This document shows positions 50,302 to 59,059 of a stretch of 64,000 nucleotides of DNA, in pieces. Source of the stretch: Yersinia alsatica (GTDB taxonomy: Bacteria > Pseudomonadota > Gammaproteobacteria > Enterobacterales > Enterobacteriaceae); assembly GCF_902170305.1 (NCBI RefSeq), contig NZ_CABHWW010000008.1, forward strand, positions 1 through 64,000, given 5' to 3'. The first letter of the stretch is position 1. Every line of letters starts with the position of its first letter. The notes below the pieces were generated by a model. That model was not told where the DNA came from and searched no databases. It was given only the letters and a program-made list of their open reading frames with translations. The position numbers and the translations under genes are program-made.

Positions 50302-50427
50302 TATCCCCACAGGCTTTGGCGGTGCGGGTCGGCAGCAAGCGAACTTATCCCGATGAGCTTACTCTGGTAAGTGATTCGGGTGAGTGAACGTAGCTAACAT
50401 CCCTGTGACGTCAAAGACGAAGGGCAT
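50302..50427. repeat. Diverged ERIC-like repeat
   Basis: The ERIC-like core AGCTTACTCTGGTAAGTGATT and GGGTGAGTGAACGTAGCTAAC is recognisable, but the outer arms (CACAGGCTTTGGCG / GACGTCAAAGACGAAGG) differ from canonical ERIC and match the copy next to dadX at 26.3 kb. This suggests a distinct subfamily. Confidence 0.75.
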
Positions 50428-50474
50428 GCGCAGACCGTAAGAAATAGAAACTCACTTGGCGTATAAACTTTTAT

Positions 50475-50597
50475 ACCTTAAATAATTCGAGTTGCAGCAA
50501 GGCGGCAGGGAAGATAATCCCGATGAACTTACATAAGTAAGTGACTCGGATTATTGAACGCAGCCAACGCATATGCAGCTTGAAATATGACCGGTAT
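50475..50597. repeat. Near-canonical ERIC element
   Basis: A 123-base copy runs from TACCTTAAATAATTCGAGTT to TTGAAATATGACCGGTAT. It has the classical centre AACTTACATAAGTAAGTGAC and inverted ends (TCGAGTTGCAGC / GCAGCTTGAAAT). It is the best-preserved ERIC in the window. Confidence 0.9.
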
Positions 50598-50925
50598 GTT
50601 TAAAGCGGAAGAAGAAAGACGCTATAGCTCGCTGCACCAGTGATGCTCACTGGCCAGAATGGCTGACAGGAAGAGTTGGCATGTAGAGTGTTTGAAAGTA
50701 ATTCCATTAATTTTGATCATAATATATCTCTTTTTTTTAGCCACACCTGCTTTAGCCACATACTTGTTTGCTAAACCTAGTGTGATCCGCCTAAAACCCT
50801 CATCAAATTGGAATAATTAACTGATGTATTTTTACCACAGTCAATTTTATAAAGCAAACCATCCATTTGATAAATTGTTTAAAAAAAGAGATTAAAAAAT
50901 AATAAGTTAGTAAATCCAAAAAAAC

Positions 50926-50952
50926 AAAACCCCTGCATTGCAGAGGTTTTAT
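50926..50952 (-). terminator. Rho-independent terminator after eda
   Basis: On the minus strand AACCTCTGCA pairs with TGCAGGGGTT and is followed by TTGTTTTTTTGG. It lies 51 bases after the eda stop. Confidence 0.85.
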
Positions 50953-51002
50953 ATTGGGCGACAATCCGCGCTTCTCCCATCAGTTCAGGGAGTTAGAGTA
51001 GC

Positions 51003-51644
51003 TTATGCTGTAGCGCCCGCCACAGCTTGTTTCGCTAATTCAGTAATACGAGCGTAATCACCTTTTTCCAGCGCGTCAGCAGGAACCAACCATGAGCCGC
51101 CGATGCACAATACGCTCTTCAGCGCCAGATAATCGCGGTAGTTGTTTGGTGTAATCCCCCCGGTTGGGCAGAAGCGCACTTGTGAGAATGGGCCGCCAAT
51201 CGCTTGTAATGCTTTAACGCCGCCGTTAGCTTCCGCCGGGAAGAATTTAAACTCACGCAGGCCATAGCTCATGCCGAGCATCAGTTCTGAAACTGTGCTG
51301 ATCCCTGGGATCAATGGAATAGAGCCTGCTGTCGCAGCTTTAAGCAGTTCATCAGTCAGCCCAGGGCTAATAGCGAATTGCGCGCCAGCCTCAACAACTT
51401 CAGCCAACTGCTGTGGATTAAGCACGGTACCCGCGCCAATAATGGCTTCAGGGACTTCTTTAGCAATGGCACGGATAGCCTCAACAGCACAAGGGGTGCG
51501 CAACGTCACTTCCAGCACCCGAACACCACCAGCCACTAAGGCTTTTGCCAGCGGTACCGCTTGCTCGAGCTTATTAATCACAATCACCGGGACAACTGGG
51601 CCTGCAGTCAAAACCTGTTCTGCGCTCGTTTTCCAGCTTTTCAT
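51003..51644 (-). CDS. eda: KDPG/KHG aldolase
   Basis: Eda cleaves 2-keto-3-deoxy-6-phosphogluconate to pyruvate and glyceraldehyde-3-phosphate; it also splits 4-hydroxy-2-oxoglutarate and decarboxylates oxaloacetate. The 213-residue class I aldolase has the catalytic Glu in [14 protein letters not shown] and the Schiff-base Lys in [12 protein letters not shown], with RFCPTGGI contributing to phosphate binding. It lies 242 bases downstream of zwf. In E. coli edd sits between the two and it is missing here, so Eda probably mainly serves hexuronate/pectin-derived KDG-6-P unless edd is elsewhere. Confidence 0.96.
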   Translation of the reverse strand: MKSWKTSAEQVLTAGPVVPVIVINKLEQAVPLAKALVAGGVRVLEVTLRTPCAVEAIRAIAKEVPEAIIGAGTVLNPQQLAEVVEAGAQFAISPGLTDELLKAATAGSIPLIPGISTVSELMLGMSYGLREFKFFPAEANGGVKALQAIGGPFSQVRFCPTGGITPNNYRDYLALKSVLCIGGSWLVPADALEKGDYARITELAKQAVAGATA

Positions 51645-51886
51645 CAGTTGTTATCTCCACTTATGCCGATTGGCATGTACTCACCCGAAGGTGTCAGTTG
51701 AAATATGGCTGGCAGAATACTCAGCTTTTCGCCAACCATAAAGAATCATGATGCGAGCCTGCTAACAGCTCTTTATTATTTACCGGCTTCCTGCCTCTAG
51801 CTGCCCGCCGATCTCCTTGGCGGAGATGCGCCGCCAAAACCTGCTCTGGCAGCGCGTGCAACAATTAATCTTCGCAGATGAACAAG

Positions 51887-53371
51887 TTACTCGAACTCAT
51901 TCCATGAGCGGCCATCACGGGTGATCATGGCAACAGAAGCTACCGGCCCCCATGTACCTGATTGATAAGGTTTTGGTGCCTCATTATCAGCAGCCCATGC
52001 TTCCATAATGGAATCAACCCACTTCCAGGCTTCTTCAACCTCATCACGGCGCACAAACAGTGCCTGAATACCCCGCATGGTCTCCAGTAACAGACGTTCG
52101 TAGGCATCAGCAATATGCTGCTCGTTAAAGGTTTTAGAGAAACTGAGGTCAAGCTTGGTCGTTTGTAGGCGGTGCTTGTGCTCCAGACCTGGGACTTTAT
52201 TCAACACTTCAATTTCAATACCTTCATCTGGTTGCAGACGAATGGTCAGCTTGTTTTGTGGCAATTGCTGGTAGGATTCACGGAACAGGTTCAGCGCCGG
52301 ATTTTTAAAGTACACCACCACTTCAGAGCATTTGCTTGGCAGGCGTTTACCGGTTCTTAAATAGAACGGCACCCCAGCCCAACGCCAGTCATCAATATCC
52401 ACCCGGATAGAAACGAAGGTTTCGGTATTGCTGCTCTTATTCGCCCCTTCCTCTTCCAGATAGCCCGGGACTTTATTGCCCTGAACAAATCCAGCCGTGT
52501 ACTGACCACGCACAGTGGTTTCACGCACATTGGTGTGATCGATACGGCGCAGCGAGCGCAGCACTTTCACTTTCTCATCACGGATACGGTCGGTGCTCAA
52601 GTCTGCTGGTGGCGACATCGCAATCATGGTCAGGATTTGCAGCAAGTGGTTTTGGATCATGTCGCGCATTTGGCCGGCCTGATCAAAATAGCCCCAACGC
52701 CCTTCAATACCCACTTCTTCCGCCACGGTAATTTGCACGTGGTCAATGGTGCGATTATCCCAGTTGGAGGCAAACAGGGAGTTAGCAAAACGTAATGCCA
52801 ACAGGTTCAATACCGTCTCTTTACCTAAGTAGTGGTCGATACGGTAAACCTGACACTCATTGAAATATTCCGCGACTTGGTCGTTGATGACCCGCGAAGA
52901 GGCCAAATCTTTCCCCAGCGGTTTCTCCATCACCACCCGGCTAGGCTCTTTATTCAGCCCTGCTTCGCCCAATCCTTTGCAAATAGCACCAAAGGTATTA
53001 GGTGGCATGGCGAAGTAGTTGATGGTGGTGCGATTTTTTTGATCCAGCATTTTGCCCAACTTGGCAAAATGTTTGCTGTCGTTTACGTCCAGATTACAGA
53101 AGTCGAGACGAGAACTGAGCTTTTGCCACAATTCATCATCCAGCTTCTCTTTCATAAAGGTATCGAGGGCTTCCTTTACCACGGCTGTGTACGCGTCTTT
53201 ATCCCAGTCGGCACGGCCTACGCCGATAATCCGAGTTTCAGGGTGGATGTGACCCGCTTTCTCTAATTGGTAAAGGGAAGGCAACAGTTTACGGCGAGCC
53301 AAGTCTCCCTTAGCGCCGAAAATCACCAGATCACACGCCTGGGCTGCCTGGGCTGTATTAGTTACCGCCAT
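51887..53371 (-). CDS. zwf: Glucose-6-phosphate 1-dehydrogenase
   Basis: Zwf catalyses the NADP-dependent first step of the oxidative pentose-phosphate pathway. The 494-residue product has the N-terminal dinucleotide-binding motif FGAKGDLARRKLLPSL, the catalytic region RIDHYLGKETV, and EKPLGKDLASS. The ATG at 53371 follows AACGAGGAGAAT. It is divergent from hexR; a HexR-type site lies 26-40 bases upstream of its start, in the promoter/leader. Confidence 0.97.
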   Translation of the reverse strand: MAVTNTAQAAQACDLVIFGAKGDLARRKLLPSLYQLEKAGHIHPETRIIGVGRADWDKDAYTAVVKEALDTFMKEKLDDELWQKLSSRLDFCNLDVNDSKHFAKLGKMLDQKNRTTINYFAMPPNTFGAICKGLGEAGLNKEPSRVVMEKPLGKDLASSRVINDQVAEYFNECQVYRIDHYLGKETVLNLLALRFANSLFASNWDNRTIDHVQITVAEEVGIEGRWGYFDQAGQMRDMIQNHLLQILTMIAMSPPADLSTDRIRDEKVKVLRSLRRIDHTNVRETTVRGQYTAGFVQGNKVPGYLEEEGANKSSNTETFVSIRVDIDDWRWAGVPFYLRTGKRLPSKCSEVVVYFKNPALNLFRESYQQLPQNKLTIRLQPDEGIEIEVLNKVPGLEHKHRLQTTKLDLSFSKTFNEQHIADAYERLLLETMRGIQALFVRRDEVEEAWKWVDSIMEAWAADNEAPKPYQSGTWGPVASVAMITRDGRSWNEFE

Positions 53372-53396
53372 GTTATTCTCCTCGTTGCAGGATATT

Positions 53397-53411
53397 TGTA
53401 ATTTTCTTACA
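53397..53411. promoter_or_regulatory. Putative HexR operator at zwf
   Basis: TGTAATTTTCTTACA is a near-perfect match to the palindromic HexR consensus TGTARTTNNNYTACA-type site known in gammaproteobacteria. It lies just upstream of the zwf ribosome site. Confidence 0.75.
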
Positions 53412-53530
53412 TTACTAATGTACTCTCTTTGACTATAGCCAGTAAACCCAGATAAAAGTGGACCAAAAAAGGTTAAATAACACTCTATAGAACCGCAGGC
53501 CGCGTCAAATCAGGCCGCGTAACTTTAAAA

Positions 53531-53545
53531 TGTAATTTTATGACG
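53531..53545. promoter_or_regulatory. Second putative HexR half-conserved site
   Basis: TGTAATTTTATGACG has a full left half-site and a degenerate right half compared with the HexR consensus. It lies between zwf and hexR, about 180 bases before the hexR start, and could serve autoregulation or cooperate with the zwf site. Confidence 0.45.
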
Positions 53546-53723
53546 TTTTTGACAACTATTTACCATTATGAAAATTAGACACAGGTCATATTCTGGTGAA
53601 AAAGTGTGACTTCCAACCAGATGCCACTGCCAACGGGTCCCAGCACGTAGTATATTTTCATTAAACCGGCATAGATTTCTCCTTTAAATGAAATCGGTAA
53701 AACCCATGGGTGACTCTCGTTAT

Positions 53724-54593
53724 ATGAATACGCTGGAAAATATCCAAAATAATCTGGACCTCCTGAGCAAATCGGAAAGGAAAGTCGCCGAGGTGATCCT
53801 GGCCTCCCCACAAACTGCCATTCACTCAAGTATCGCCACCCTCGCCAAAATGGCGAACGTCAGCGAGCCCACGGTAAACCGTTTTTGCCGTCGATTAGAC
53901 ACCAAAGGTTTCCCTGATTTTAAACTTCATTTGGCACAAAGTCTGGCTAATGGCACACCTTATGTGAATCGAAATGTCGAAGAGGATGATAGTGTATCCG
54001 CTTACACTGGAAAAATTTTCGAATCGACCATGGCTAGTCTGGATATGGTGAAGAATAATTTAGATATTGCAGCGATAAATCGAGCAGTTGATTTATTGAC
54101 CCAAGCGAAGAAGATTTCGTTCTTCGGCCTTGGTGCGTCTGCCGCCGTAGCCCATGACGCGATGAATAAATTCTTCCGCTTCAATATCCCAGTTATTTAT
54201 TTCGATGACATCGTTATGCAACGTATGAGTTGTATGAATTCCAGTGAAGGCGATGTCGTGGTATTGATATCTCACACGGGGCGAACAAAAAGCCTGGTAG
54301 AACTGGCTCATTTAGCCCGTGAAAACGATGCCACAGTGATTGCGATTACCTCACGCGATACTCCTCTGGCCAGCGAAGCAACATTGCCGCTGCTGTTGGA
54401 TGTGCCGGAAGATACCGATGTCTATATGCCCATGGTGTCGCGCATTGCCCAATTAACATTAATTGATGTGTTAGCCACCGGCTTTACGTTACGCCGAGGG
54501 GCAAAATTTAGAGATAATCTGAAGCGAGTCAAAGACGCCTTGAAAGAATCTCGCTTTGATAAAGGTTCACCACCGGTTAATAGTGGCGAATAA
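53724..54593 (+). CDS. hexR: HexR, RpiR-family regulator of central carbon metabolism
   Basis: HexR is a DNA-binding repressor/activator of glycolytic and Entner-Doudoroff genes; KDPG is the usual effector. The 289-residue product has an N-terminal RpiR HTH (about 1-77: HSSIATLAKMANVSEPTVNR) and a sugar-isomerase SIS domain (about 120-260: ISFFGLGASAAVAHDAMNKF, VLISHTGRTKSLVELA). The ATG at 53724 (MNTLENIQNNLDL) gives the E. coli length; the frame is open 36 bases upstream. It is flanked by its likely targets zwf and pykA. Confidence 0.96.
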   Translation: MNTLENIQNNLDLLSKSERKVAEVILASPQTAIHSSIATLAKMANVSEPTVNRFCRRLDTKGFPDFKLHLAQSLANGTPYVNRNVEEDDSVSAYTGKIFESTMASLDMVKNNLDIAAINRAVDLLTQAKKISFFGLGASAAVAHDAMNKFFRFNIPVIYFDDIVMQRMSCMNSSEGDVVVLISHTGRTKSLVELAHLARENDATVIAITSRDTPLASEATLPLLLDVPEDTDVYMPMVSRIAQLTLIDVLATGFTLRRGAKFRDNLKRVKDALKESRFDKGSPPVNSGE

Positions 54594-54806
54594 TGTGAGA
54601 GAATGAATTGTATCAAAAAGTAAATGACATCAGTGACAGAAGTCGCTTTGTTTTGTGTTAGCGCATCTTCTGAGACGAAAAATTGACGTATTATTGAAAA
54701 ATAATGCTCTTGATGACTCAAATATTTATTGAGCCAATAAGTGGTAAATAGCTCGCTTTTGTAATGTTGTCATTGATGTGCCGATGTCCTCCGGGAGGAG
54801 GCATTC

Positions 54807-54863
54807 ATGCATCAGTCGTTTTACATCCGCAAGCGGATAACATGTAGGACACTATGTATTTGA
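54807..54863 (+). CDS. Candidate 18-residue small protein or leader peptide
   Basis: ATG at 54807 opens an 18-codon frame (MHQSFYIRKRITCRTLCI, stop TGA at 54861-54863). It is preceded by GGGAGGAGG (54793-54801), 5 bases from the ATG, the strongest Shine-Dalgarno in the window. The ribosome site can pair with CCTCC at 54788-54792 in a hairpin with a GGGA loop, so initiation may be controlled. The frame lies upstream of the HexR-like site, hence probably on a transcript that begins before the main pykA promoter. No homolog is known to me; expression is unproven. Confidence 0.4.
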   Translation: MHQSFYIRKRITCRTLCI

Positions 54864-54931
54864 TAATGCCGTGCTTTTGATTATGTCATCTTTGATAAAC
54901 GTTTTTTTCATCAGCATGTCGCTGTAAAATT

Positions 54932-54946
54932 TGTAGCTTAGTTACA
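54932..54946. promoter_or_regulatory. Putative HexR operator at pykA
   Basis: TGTAGCTTAGTTACA fits the HexR palindrome with the two half-sites TGTAG and TTACA at the correct spacing. It overlaps a possible -35 (TTGTAG at 54931-54936) and lies 68 bases before the pykA ATG. Confidence 0.7.
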
Positions 54947-55013
54947 TTTTACTATCGGATTCATTATCCGCTGTTTTAACAACACCATGCTTCATCAGTC
55001 AACGGAGTAAGAG

Positions 55014-56456
55014 ATGTCCAGACGGCTCAGAAGGACCAAGATTGTTACTACACTGGGGCCGGCTACTGACCGCGACAATAATCTGGAAAAGATTATTGCT
55101 GCGGGTGCTAACGTAGTCCGCCTGAATTTTTCCCATGGTAGCGCCGAAGATCATGAATTGCGGGCCAATAAAGTCCGTGAAATTGCCGCCAGATTGGGGC
55201 GCCATGTTGCGATTCTTGGCGATTTGCAAGGTCCGAAGATCCGGGTATCTACTTTTAAGGAAGGCAAAGTTTTCCTTAACGTACACGATAAATTCTTGCT
55301 GGATGCCAATATGGCAAAAGGCGAAGGCGATAAAGACAAAGTTGGTATCGATTATAAAGGCCTGCCTGCTGATGTGGTTCCCGGTGATATCCTGTTACTG
55401 GATGATGGTCGAGTACAACTGAAGGTTATTGAAGTTCAGGGTATGAAAGTATTCACCGAAGTGACTGTAGGTGGCCCTCTTTCCAATAATAAAGGCATTA
55501 ATAAGTTGGGCGGTGGCCTGTCAGCCGAAGCATTAACGGAAAAAGACAAAGCCGACATTATTACCGCCGCTAAAATTGGTGTCGATTTCCTGGCAGTTTC
55601 TTTCCCTCGTACCGGTGAAGATTTGCATTATGCGCGCCGTTTGGCCCGTGATGCTGGCTGCAATGCTCAAATCGTGGCAAAAGTTGAACGTGCTGAAGCC
55701 GTGGCAACTGATGAAGCGATGGATGATATCATTCTGGCCTCTGATGTAGTGATGGTGGCGCGGGGTGACTTGGGTGTTGAAATTGGCGACCCTGAGCTGG
55801 TCGGTATCCAGAAAAAACTGATTCGTCGTGCTCGTCAGCTTAACCGTGCGGTCATCACTGCAACTCAGATGATGGAGTCAATGATTACCAATCCAATGCC
55901 AACACGTGCAGAAGTAATGGACGTGGCTAACGCCGTATTGGATGGTACTGACGCCGTAATGTTGTCGGCAGAAACAGCCGCTGGGCAGTATCCGGCTGAA
56001 ACAGTTGCGGCAATGGCCCGTGTTTGCTTGGGTGCTGAAAAAATCCCAAGTATTAATGTGTCTAAGCACCGTCTTGATGTGCAATTCGACAATGTCGAAG
56101 AAGCTATCGCTATGTCTACCATGTATGCAGCCAACCACCTGAAAGGCATCACCGCAATTATCGCGATGACCGAATCGGGCCGCACTGCTCTGATGATGTC
56201 TCGTATCAGTTCTGGCTTGCCAATCTTTGCCATGTCACGTCACGACCATACTTTGAACCTGACGGCTATCTATCGTGGTGTCACCCCGGTTTACTGTGAT
56301 ACTCACACCGATGGCGTGCTGGCGGCTAATGAAGCAGTCAATCGTCTGAAAGACAAAGGTTTCTTGGTATCTGGCGATCTGGTTATTGTGACACAAGGCG
56401 ATGTGATGGGAACGATTGGGACAACCAATACCAGCCGTATCGTCCGAGTTGATTAA
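55014..56456 (+). CDS. pykA: Pyruvate kinase II (AMP-activated type)
   Basis: Pyruvate kinase II converts phosphoenolpyruvate and ADP to pyruvate and ATP. The 480-residue product matches E. coli PykA in length. Motifs: [15 protein letters not shown] at the N-terminus, [10 protein letters not shown], the active-site Lys/Glu region [23 protein letters not shown] and [12 protein letters not shown]. The start at 55014 has an ACGGAGTAAG ribosome site. It lies behind hexR with a likely HexR site and ends in a strong terminator. Confidence 0.97.
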   Translation: MSRRLRRTKIVTTLGPATDRDNNLEKIIAAGANVVRLNFSHGSAEDHELRANKVREIAARLGRHVAILGDLQGPKIRVSTFKEGKVFLNVHDKFLLDANMAKGEGDKDKVGIDYKGLPADVVPGDILLLDDGRVQLKVIEVQGMKVFTEVTVGGPLSNNKGINKLGGGLSAEALTEKDKADIITAAKIGVDFLAVSFPRTGEDLHYARRLARDAGCNAQIVAKVERAEAVATDEAMDDIILASDVVMVARGDLGVEIGDPELVGIQKKLIRRARQLNRAVITATQMMESMITNPMPTRAEVMDVANAVLDGTDAVMLSAETAAGQYPAETVAAMARVCLGAEKIPSINVSKHRLDVQFDNVEEAIAMSTMYAANHLKGITAIIAMTESGRTALMMSRISSGLPIFAMSRHDHTLNLTAIYRGVTPVYCDTHTDGVLAANEAVNRLKDKGFLVSGDLVIVTQGDVMGTIGTTNTSRIVRVD

Positions 56457-56477
56457 TTTGTTTTAATTAGCTAAAGC

Positions 56478-56510
56478 AAAAGCCCGCTCATCAGAAGCGG
56501 GCTTTTTTAT
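56478..56510 (+). terminator. Rho-independent terminator after pykA
   Basis: The hairpin AGCCCGCT / AGCGGGCT with a 7-base loop is followed by six T, between the convergent pykA and lpxM. Confidence 0.92.
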
Positions 56511-56528
56511 ACTCAATGGTAATAGCGC

Positions 56529-57494
56529 TTAATAAATATCCTTACGGACATAAGGCTCTATTTCACCCTCTTTACGGGTTTTCAGCAGCTTAAGAATCCA
56601 GGTATATTGTTCCGGATTAGGTTTTACCAGCAGCTCAACTTCTTCATTCATTCGGCGAGCAATATAAGCATCATCGGCATCCGCTAAATCGTCCATTGGT
56701 GGACGAATATAGATATCAAGGCGATGCTCGCGATAATTGTAAACCGGGAACATTGGCACAATAGCTGCGCGGCATACTTTCATTAACCGCCCTACGGCTG
56801 GTAATGTCGCTTTATACGTGGCAAAGAAATCGACAAACTCACTTTGCTCAGGGCCATAGTCTTCATCCGGTAAATAGTATCCCCAGAAGCCCTGACGCAC
56901 TGAGCTAATAAAAGGCTTAATACCACTCTCACGCGCATGAATACGCCCACCAAAACGCAAGCGAGCACTGTTCCATAGATAATCGACCAAGGGATTACGT
57001 TGATGATGGAACATCCCGGCAACCGGCTTACCCTGCTCGGCTAAAAGCATGGCTGGAATATCAATCGACCAGGCATGAGGCACCAACAAAATAACATTAC
57101 GTTCTTGTTGTTGCAGTTGGTCCAGAACATCTAGCCCATGCCAGTGAACACGAGATAGCACCTTCTTCGGATCACGAAAACAGAGTTCCGCCATCATCAT
57201 TAAAGGCTGTGCCGCCGTAGCAAACATCTGGTCAATAATATGCTCGCGCTCGGCTTCTGGCAGTTCAGGCATGCAATAGAGAAGATTAATGCGGGCACGG
57301 CGTCGGGCGCTTTTAGCAAATTTCCCGGCGAAACGACCAATTCCAGCCAACAGTGGATCTCGGAATTTCGGTGGAACATAAGCCATCGCCGCCATAGCTC
57401 CGGTTCCTAGCCATACCCCCCAAAAACGTGGATGTAGGAAAGATTTTTTGAATACTGGGATAAAGCCAGCAGCGTCGTTTTTCTCTTTTTGCAT
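56529..57494 (-). CDS. lpxM: Lipid A biosynthesis (late) acyltransferase LpxM
   Basis: LpxM (MsbB) adds the last secondary acyl chain to lipid A at the inner membrane. The 321-residue product belongs to the HtrB/MsbB family; the catalytic HX4D motif is HAWSID in [13 protein letters not shown] (about residue 138). A single hydrophobic N-terminal segment ([17 protein letters not shown]) anchors it. It is adjacent to mepM as in E. coli. Confidence 0.95.
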   Translation of the reverse strand: MQKEKNDAAGFIPVFKKSFLHPRFWGVWLGTGAMAAMAYVPPKFRDPLLAGIGRFAGKFAKSARRRARINLLYCMPELPEAEREHIIDQMFATAAQPLMMMAELCFRDPKKVLSRVHWHGLDVLDQLQQQERNVILLVPHAWSIDIPAMLLAEQGKPVAGMFHHQRNPLVDYLWNSARLRFGGRIHARESGIKPFISSVRQGFWGYYLPDEDYGPEQSEFVDFFATYKATLPAVGRLMKVCRAAIVPMFPVYNYREHRLDIYIRPPMDDLADADDAYIARRMNEEVELLVKPNPEQYTWILKLLKTRKEGEIEPYVRKDIY

Positions 57495-57654
57495 GGGGGA
57501 ACTCTTAGATTGGCAGTGGACTAATAATAATTGCAGTCGATATCTTTTGCAGACAATCTTTTAAAAAATAGTCTGTTATAAAAGTGACTCTGCGCAGTTA
57601 ATGTCCGGAAACAAAATCGATATCAGATAAATAACCTATCTAACAGACTGAAAC

Positions 57655-57684
57655 TGAGCCGCCAGGGTGTACCGCTGGCGGCGT
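57655..57684 (-). terminator. Hairpin after mepM
   Basis: GCCGCCAG and CTGGCGGC (57658-57682) form a stable stem on the minus strand, 39 bases after the mepM stop. The following sequence TCAGTTTCAG is only weakly U-rich. Confidence 0.55.
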
Positions 57685-57722
57685 AGAGATAATCAATCCG
57701 GTAGAAATAAACCGGATAACGG

Positions 57723-59039
57723 TTAATCCAGTTGCAGCTGTGGAATCACCTGTTTGGCAATAGCCAGATACTCGCTGCGATCTTTACCACTTAACCCTTC
57801 TGAACGTGGCAACTTAGCCGTCAATGGGTTAACCGCTTGCTGGTTCATCCAGAATTCATAGTGCAGATGTGGGCCAGTAGAACGGCCAGTATTACCTGAC
57901 AGCGCGATACGGTCGCCACGTTTCACTTTTTGCCCCGGCTTAACCAGCAGTTTCTTCAAATGCATATAGCGCGTGGTGTATTGGCGACCATGGCGGATAG
58001 CCACATAGTTACCTGCCGCACCACTGTGCTTGGCGATAACGACTTCGCCATCACCCACCGCCAGCACCGGTGTCCCGACCGGCATAGAGAAATCGACTCC
58101 TTTATGCGGCGCGATACGCCCGGTGACAGGGTTAAGACGACGAGGATTGAAGTTAGACGATACGCGGAATTGTTTTATCGTAGGGAAACGCAAAAAACCA
58201 CGCGCCAGACCAGAACCCTGGCGGTCATAAAACTTACCGTCATCGGCGCGGATCGCATAGTAATCTTTACCACCGGAGCGCATACGCACCCCAACCAGCT
58301 GGCTTTGTTCACTACGACCATCAAGGATTTCGCGCGACATCAACACCGCGAATTGGTCGCCTTTACGCAGTTTGGCAAAATCCAATTGCCACTGTAACGC
58401 TTTAGTCACTGCGCGGATTTCAGAATTAGTCAAACCGGCCTTTTTCGCACTGGTAACAAAACTGCCATCAAGCCGACCCGTAAGAACCGAATTACTCCAC
58501 TCACCCTTCTGCAGCTCTTTGGTCTCTTTGAAGTTATTACCAACGCGGTTATAAGTGCGGGTTTCACGACGTGAAACTTCCCACGTCAAACTTTGCAAAT
58601 CACCGGCATCATTAACGGTCCAAGAGATTTGTTGCCCAATTTTCAGATTACGTAAATCACGATTCTGATTCGCCAATAACGACACATCGGAAATATCGAT
58701 ACCATATTGGGTAAGAATGCTGCTCAGGGTATCCCCCGTAGAGACAACATACTCATGGACGCCCGCTTCAGTGACATCCTTGGCATCTAATTCATCTTGC
58801 GGGATTTCGTCATCAGGGGCTGGCTGATCGATAGGTTCGCTGGCTTCAGGTAATAAAATGCGGGGTTGACTGTTATCTAACACCACGCTTTGGGCGATGG
58901 GTTCGTGCTCCGGATGATAAACAAAAGGCCGCCAAACAGCGACGGCCAGAGTCATTACGGTCAACGACCCCAGCATGATGCGGTGGGGGCGAGGGAGATT
59001 GTTATACGCCAAAGTGATAGTTCGGACTATCTGCTGCAC
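57723..59039 (-). CDS. mepM: Murein DD-endopeptidase MepM
   Basis: MepM hydrolyses D-Ala-meso-DAP cross-links, opening the sacculus for growth. The 438-residue product has an N-terminal membrane anchor (IMLGSLTVMTLAVAVW), a LysM-like/OapA region (EYVVSTGDTLSSILTQYG) and a C-terminal M23 (lysostaphin-like) zinc peptidase domain with HKGVDFSMPVG and the GPHLHYEFW motif. It is 20 bases downstream of znuA on the same strand, so they may be co-transcribed under zinc control, which is sensible for a zinc peptidase. Confidence 0.95.
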   Translation of the reverse strand: MQQIVRTITLAYNNLPRPHRIMLGSLTVMTLAVAVWRPFVYHPEHEPIAQSVVLDNSQPRILLPEASEPIDQPAPDDEIPQDELDAKDVTEAGVHEYVVSTGDTLSSILTQYGIDISDVSLLANQNRDLRNLKIGQQISWTVNDAGDLQSLTWEVSRRETRTYNRVGNNFKETKELQKGEWSNSVLTGRLDGSFVTSAKKAGLTNSEIRAVTKALQWQLDFAKLRKGDQFAVLMSREILDGRSEQSQLVGVRMRSGGKDYYAIRADDGKFYDRQGSGLARGFLRFPTIKQFRVSSNFNPRRLNPVTGRIAPHKGVDFSMPVGTPVLAVGDGEVVIAKHSGAAGNYVAIRHGRQYTTRYMHLKKLLVKPGQKVKRGDRIALSGNTGRSTGPHLHYEFWMNQQAVNPLTAKLPRSEGLSGKDRSEYLAIAKQVIPQLQLD

Positions 59040-59059
59040 TTATGAGTATCCTTTTAATC

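Larger units (their letters stand above)
50234..51002. other. mdtJ-eda intergenic region with two ERIC-family repeats
   Basis: This 769-base region is the longest gap in the window. It holds two ERIC-family copies (50302-50427 and 50475-50597), a perfect 7-base hairpin CCAGTGA/TCACTGG at 50637-50653, an A/T-rich stretch and the eda terminator. The mdtJI promoter must lie on its left side, probably between mdtJ and the first repeat or inside the repeats. No protein gene is apparent. Confidence 0.6.
54594..55013. promoter_or_regulatory. hexR-pykA intergenic region
   Basis: A 420-base region with the pykA promoter. It holds an 18-codon ORF with a very strong ribosome site (54807-54863) and, further right, a HexR-like operator (54932-54946) overlapping a possible promoter. 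No repeat is seen. Confidence 0.6.
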
